DNA of 12,570 nt from Propionibacterium sp. (GTDB taxonomy: Bacteria > Actinomycetota > Actinomycetes > Propionibacteriales > Propionibacteriaceae). Below, in pieces: positions 12,016 to 12,570 of this stretch; the first letter of the stretch is position 1, and each line of letters begins with the position of its first letter. The position numbers were made by a program, and so were the translations under genes. The stretch lies in contig DURG01000067.1 in the NCBI GenBank assembly GCA_012837465.1, forward strand, positions 1-12,570, read 5' to 3'. A model generated the notes under the pieces. That model had not been told where the DNA came from and did not search any database. It saw only the letters and a list, made by a program, of their open reading frames with translations.

Positions 12016-12570
12016 GTAGCGCGACCGTCACCGAACGCACCACCACCACCGACGCGCAGGCCGTGCCGTCGGCAGTCGAGACGCACCGCCTCGGCGCGAA
12101 CATCATGAAGTACTTCACGACGACCGATCACAAGGTCATCGGCAACATGTACTTCGTCACGGCGTTCTTCTTCTTCCTGCTCGGCGGCATCCTGGCCCTC
12201 GGCATCCGCGCCGAGCTCGCCGCCCCGGGCATGGACTACATGAACTACGAGACGTTCAACCAGTTCTTCACCATGCACGGCACGATCATGCTGCTGATGT
12301 TCGCCACCCCGATGTTCTCGGGCTTCGCGAACGCGATCCTGCCGCTGCAGCTGGGCGCCCCCGACGTGGCCTTCCCGCGCATGAACGGTTACGCCTTCTG
12401 GCTATACATGTTCGGCGCGATCATGGCCTGCACCGGCTTCGTGATGCCCGGCGGGGCCGCCAGCTTCGGTTGGTTCGCCTACGCCCCGCTCTCGAACTCG
12501 ATCCACTCGCCGGGCATCGGCCATGACCTCTGGATCATGGGCCTGTACCTGCTTGGCCTGTCGTCGATCC
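12012..12570 (+). CDS. ctaD: Cytochrome c oxidase subunit I, 5' part
   Basis: The first 186 codons of the catalytic subunit, cut by the window edge (full proteins are roughly 550-580 aa). After a polar Thr-rich start, the protein reads YFTTTDHKVIGNMYFVTAF, the classic opening of heme-copper oxidase subunit I, then TMHGTIMLLMFATPMF. H89 is the expected low-spin heme a ligand in helix II. Further helices carry PLQLGAPDVAFPRMN and the GWFAYAPLS segment. The CuB histidines and proton channels lie beyond the window. The GTG start overlaps the ctaC TGA by four bases, so translation is probably coupled and the two subunits are made together. Confidence 0.95.
   Translation, partial: MSSATVTERTTTTDAQAVPSAVETHRLGANIMKYFTTTDHKVIGNMYFVTAFFFFLLGGILALGIRAELAAPGMDYMNYETFNQFFTMHGTIMLLMFATPMFSGFANAILPLQLGAPDVAFPRMNGYAFWLYMFGAIMACTGFVMPGGAASFGWFAYAPLSNSIHSPGIGHDLWIMGLYLLGLSSI

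Overview
The window is GC-rich chromosomal DNA from an actinobacterium, with dense genes, GTG starts and strong G/C bias at third codon positions. The evidence for the group is a PspA–PspAA pair, a DUF3043 membrane protein, a two-lipoyl-domain SucB/DlaT, a lipoprotein-type CtaC ahead of CtaD, and a glycerate-kinase-like gene beside an ErpA-type gene. From memory, the neighbourhood resembles the Mycobacterium tuberculosis ctaC – HesB – glycerate-kinase-like – pepB – dlaT – lipB region. A member of Propionibacteriales is my best guess, but the sequence alone does not prove it. I see no tRNA, rRNA, insertion sequence, CRISPR array or prophage gene.

Left part (1–3787). The 3' end of an EamA/DMT transporter overlaps the end of lipB (octanoyltransferase). 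A 349-bp gap follows, holding an unusual array of ~20-bp units arranged symmetrically about a central palindrome. A DUF554 membrane protein comes next, then a strong hairpin terminator, then sucB, the E2 acyltransferase with two lipoyl domains. LipB supplies the lipoyl groups that SucB carries.

Centre (3840–8379). lpdA (dihydrolipoamide dehydrogenase, E3) lies 52 bp upstream of sucB on the same strand, so E2, E3 and the lipoylation enzyme sit close together. Diverging from lpdA is a small conserved actinobacterial gene whose stop codon overlaps that of pepA (leucyl aminopeptidase). pepA diverges from a 96-aa two-helix membrane protein. That gene overlaps the 3' end of a 68-aa hypothetical gene, which follows a DUF3043 membrane protein in a two-gene unit.

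Right part (8472–12570). pspA, pspAA and a divergent glycerate-kinase-like gene form a tightly coupled unit with two 4-base stop/start overlaps, suggesting an envelope-stress operon. The A-type iron-sulfur carrier gene (erpA-like) follows with its own good promoter and a hairpin terminator. ctaC and ctaD (cytochrome c oxidase subunits II and I) then overlap by 4 bases; ctaD runs off the right edge.

Four starts (lipB, the 112-aa gene, pepA and the 96-aa gene) have a -10-like hexamer ending 6–7 bases before the start codon, the geometry expected of leaderless mRNAs. The items most worth a second look are the palindromic 20-bp array upstream of lipB and the glycerate-kinase-like protein in the psp operon, which lacks hallmark residues. 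The rest is mainly core metabolism.
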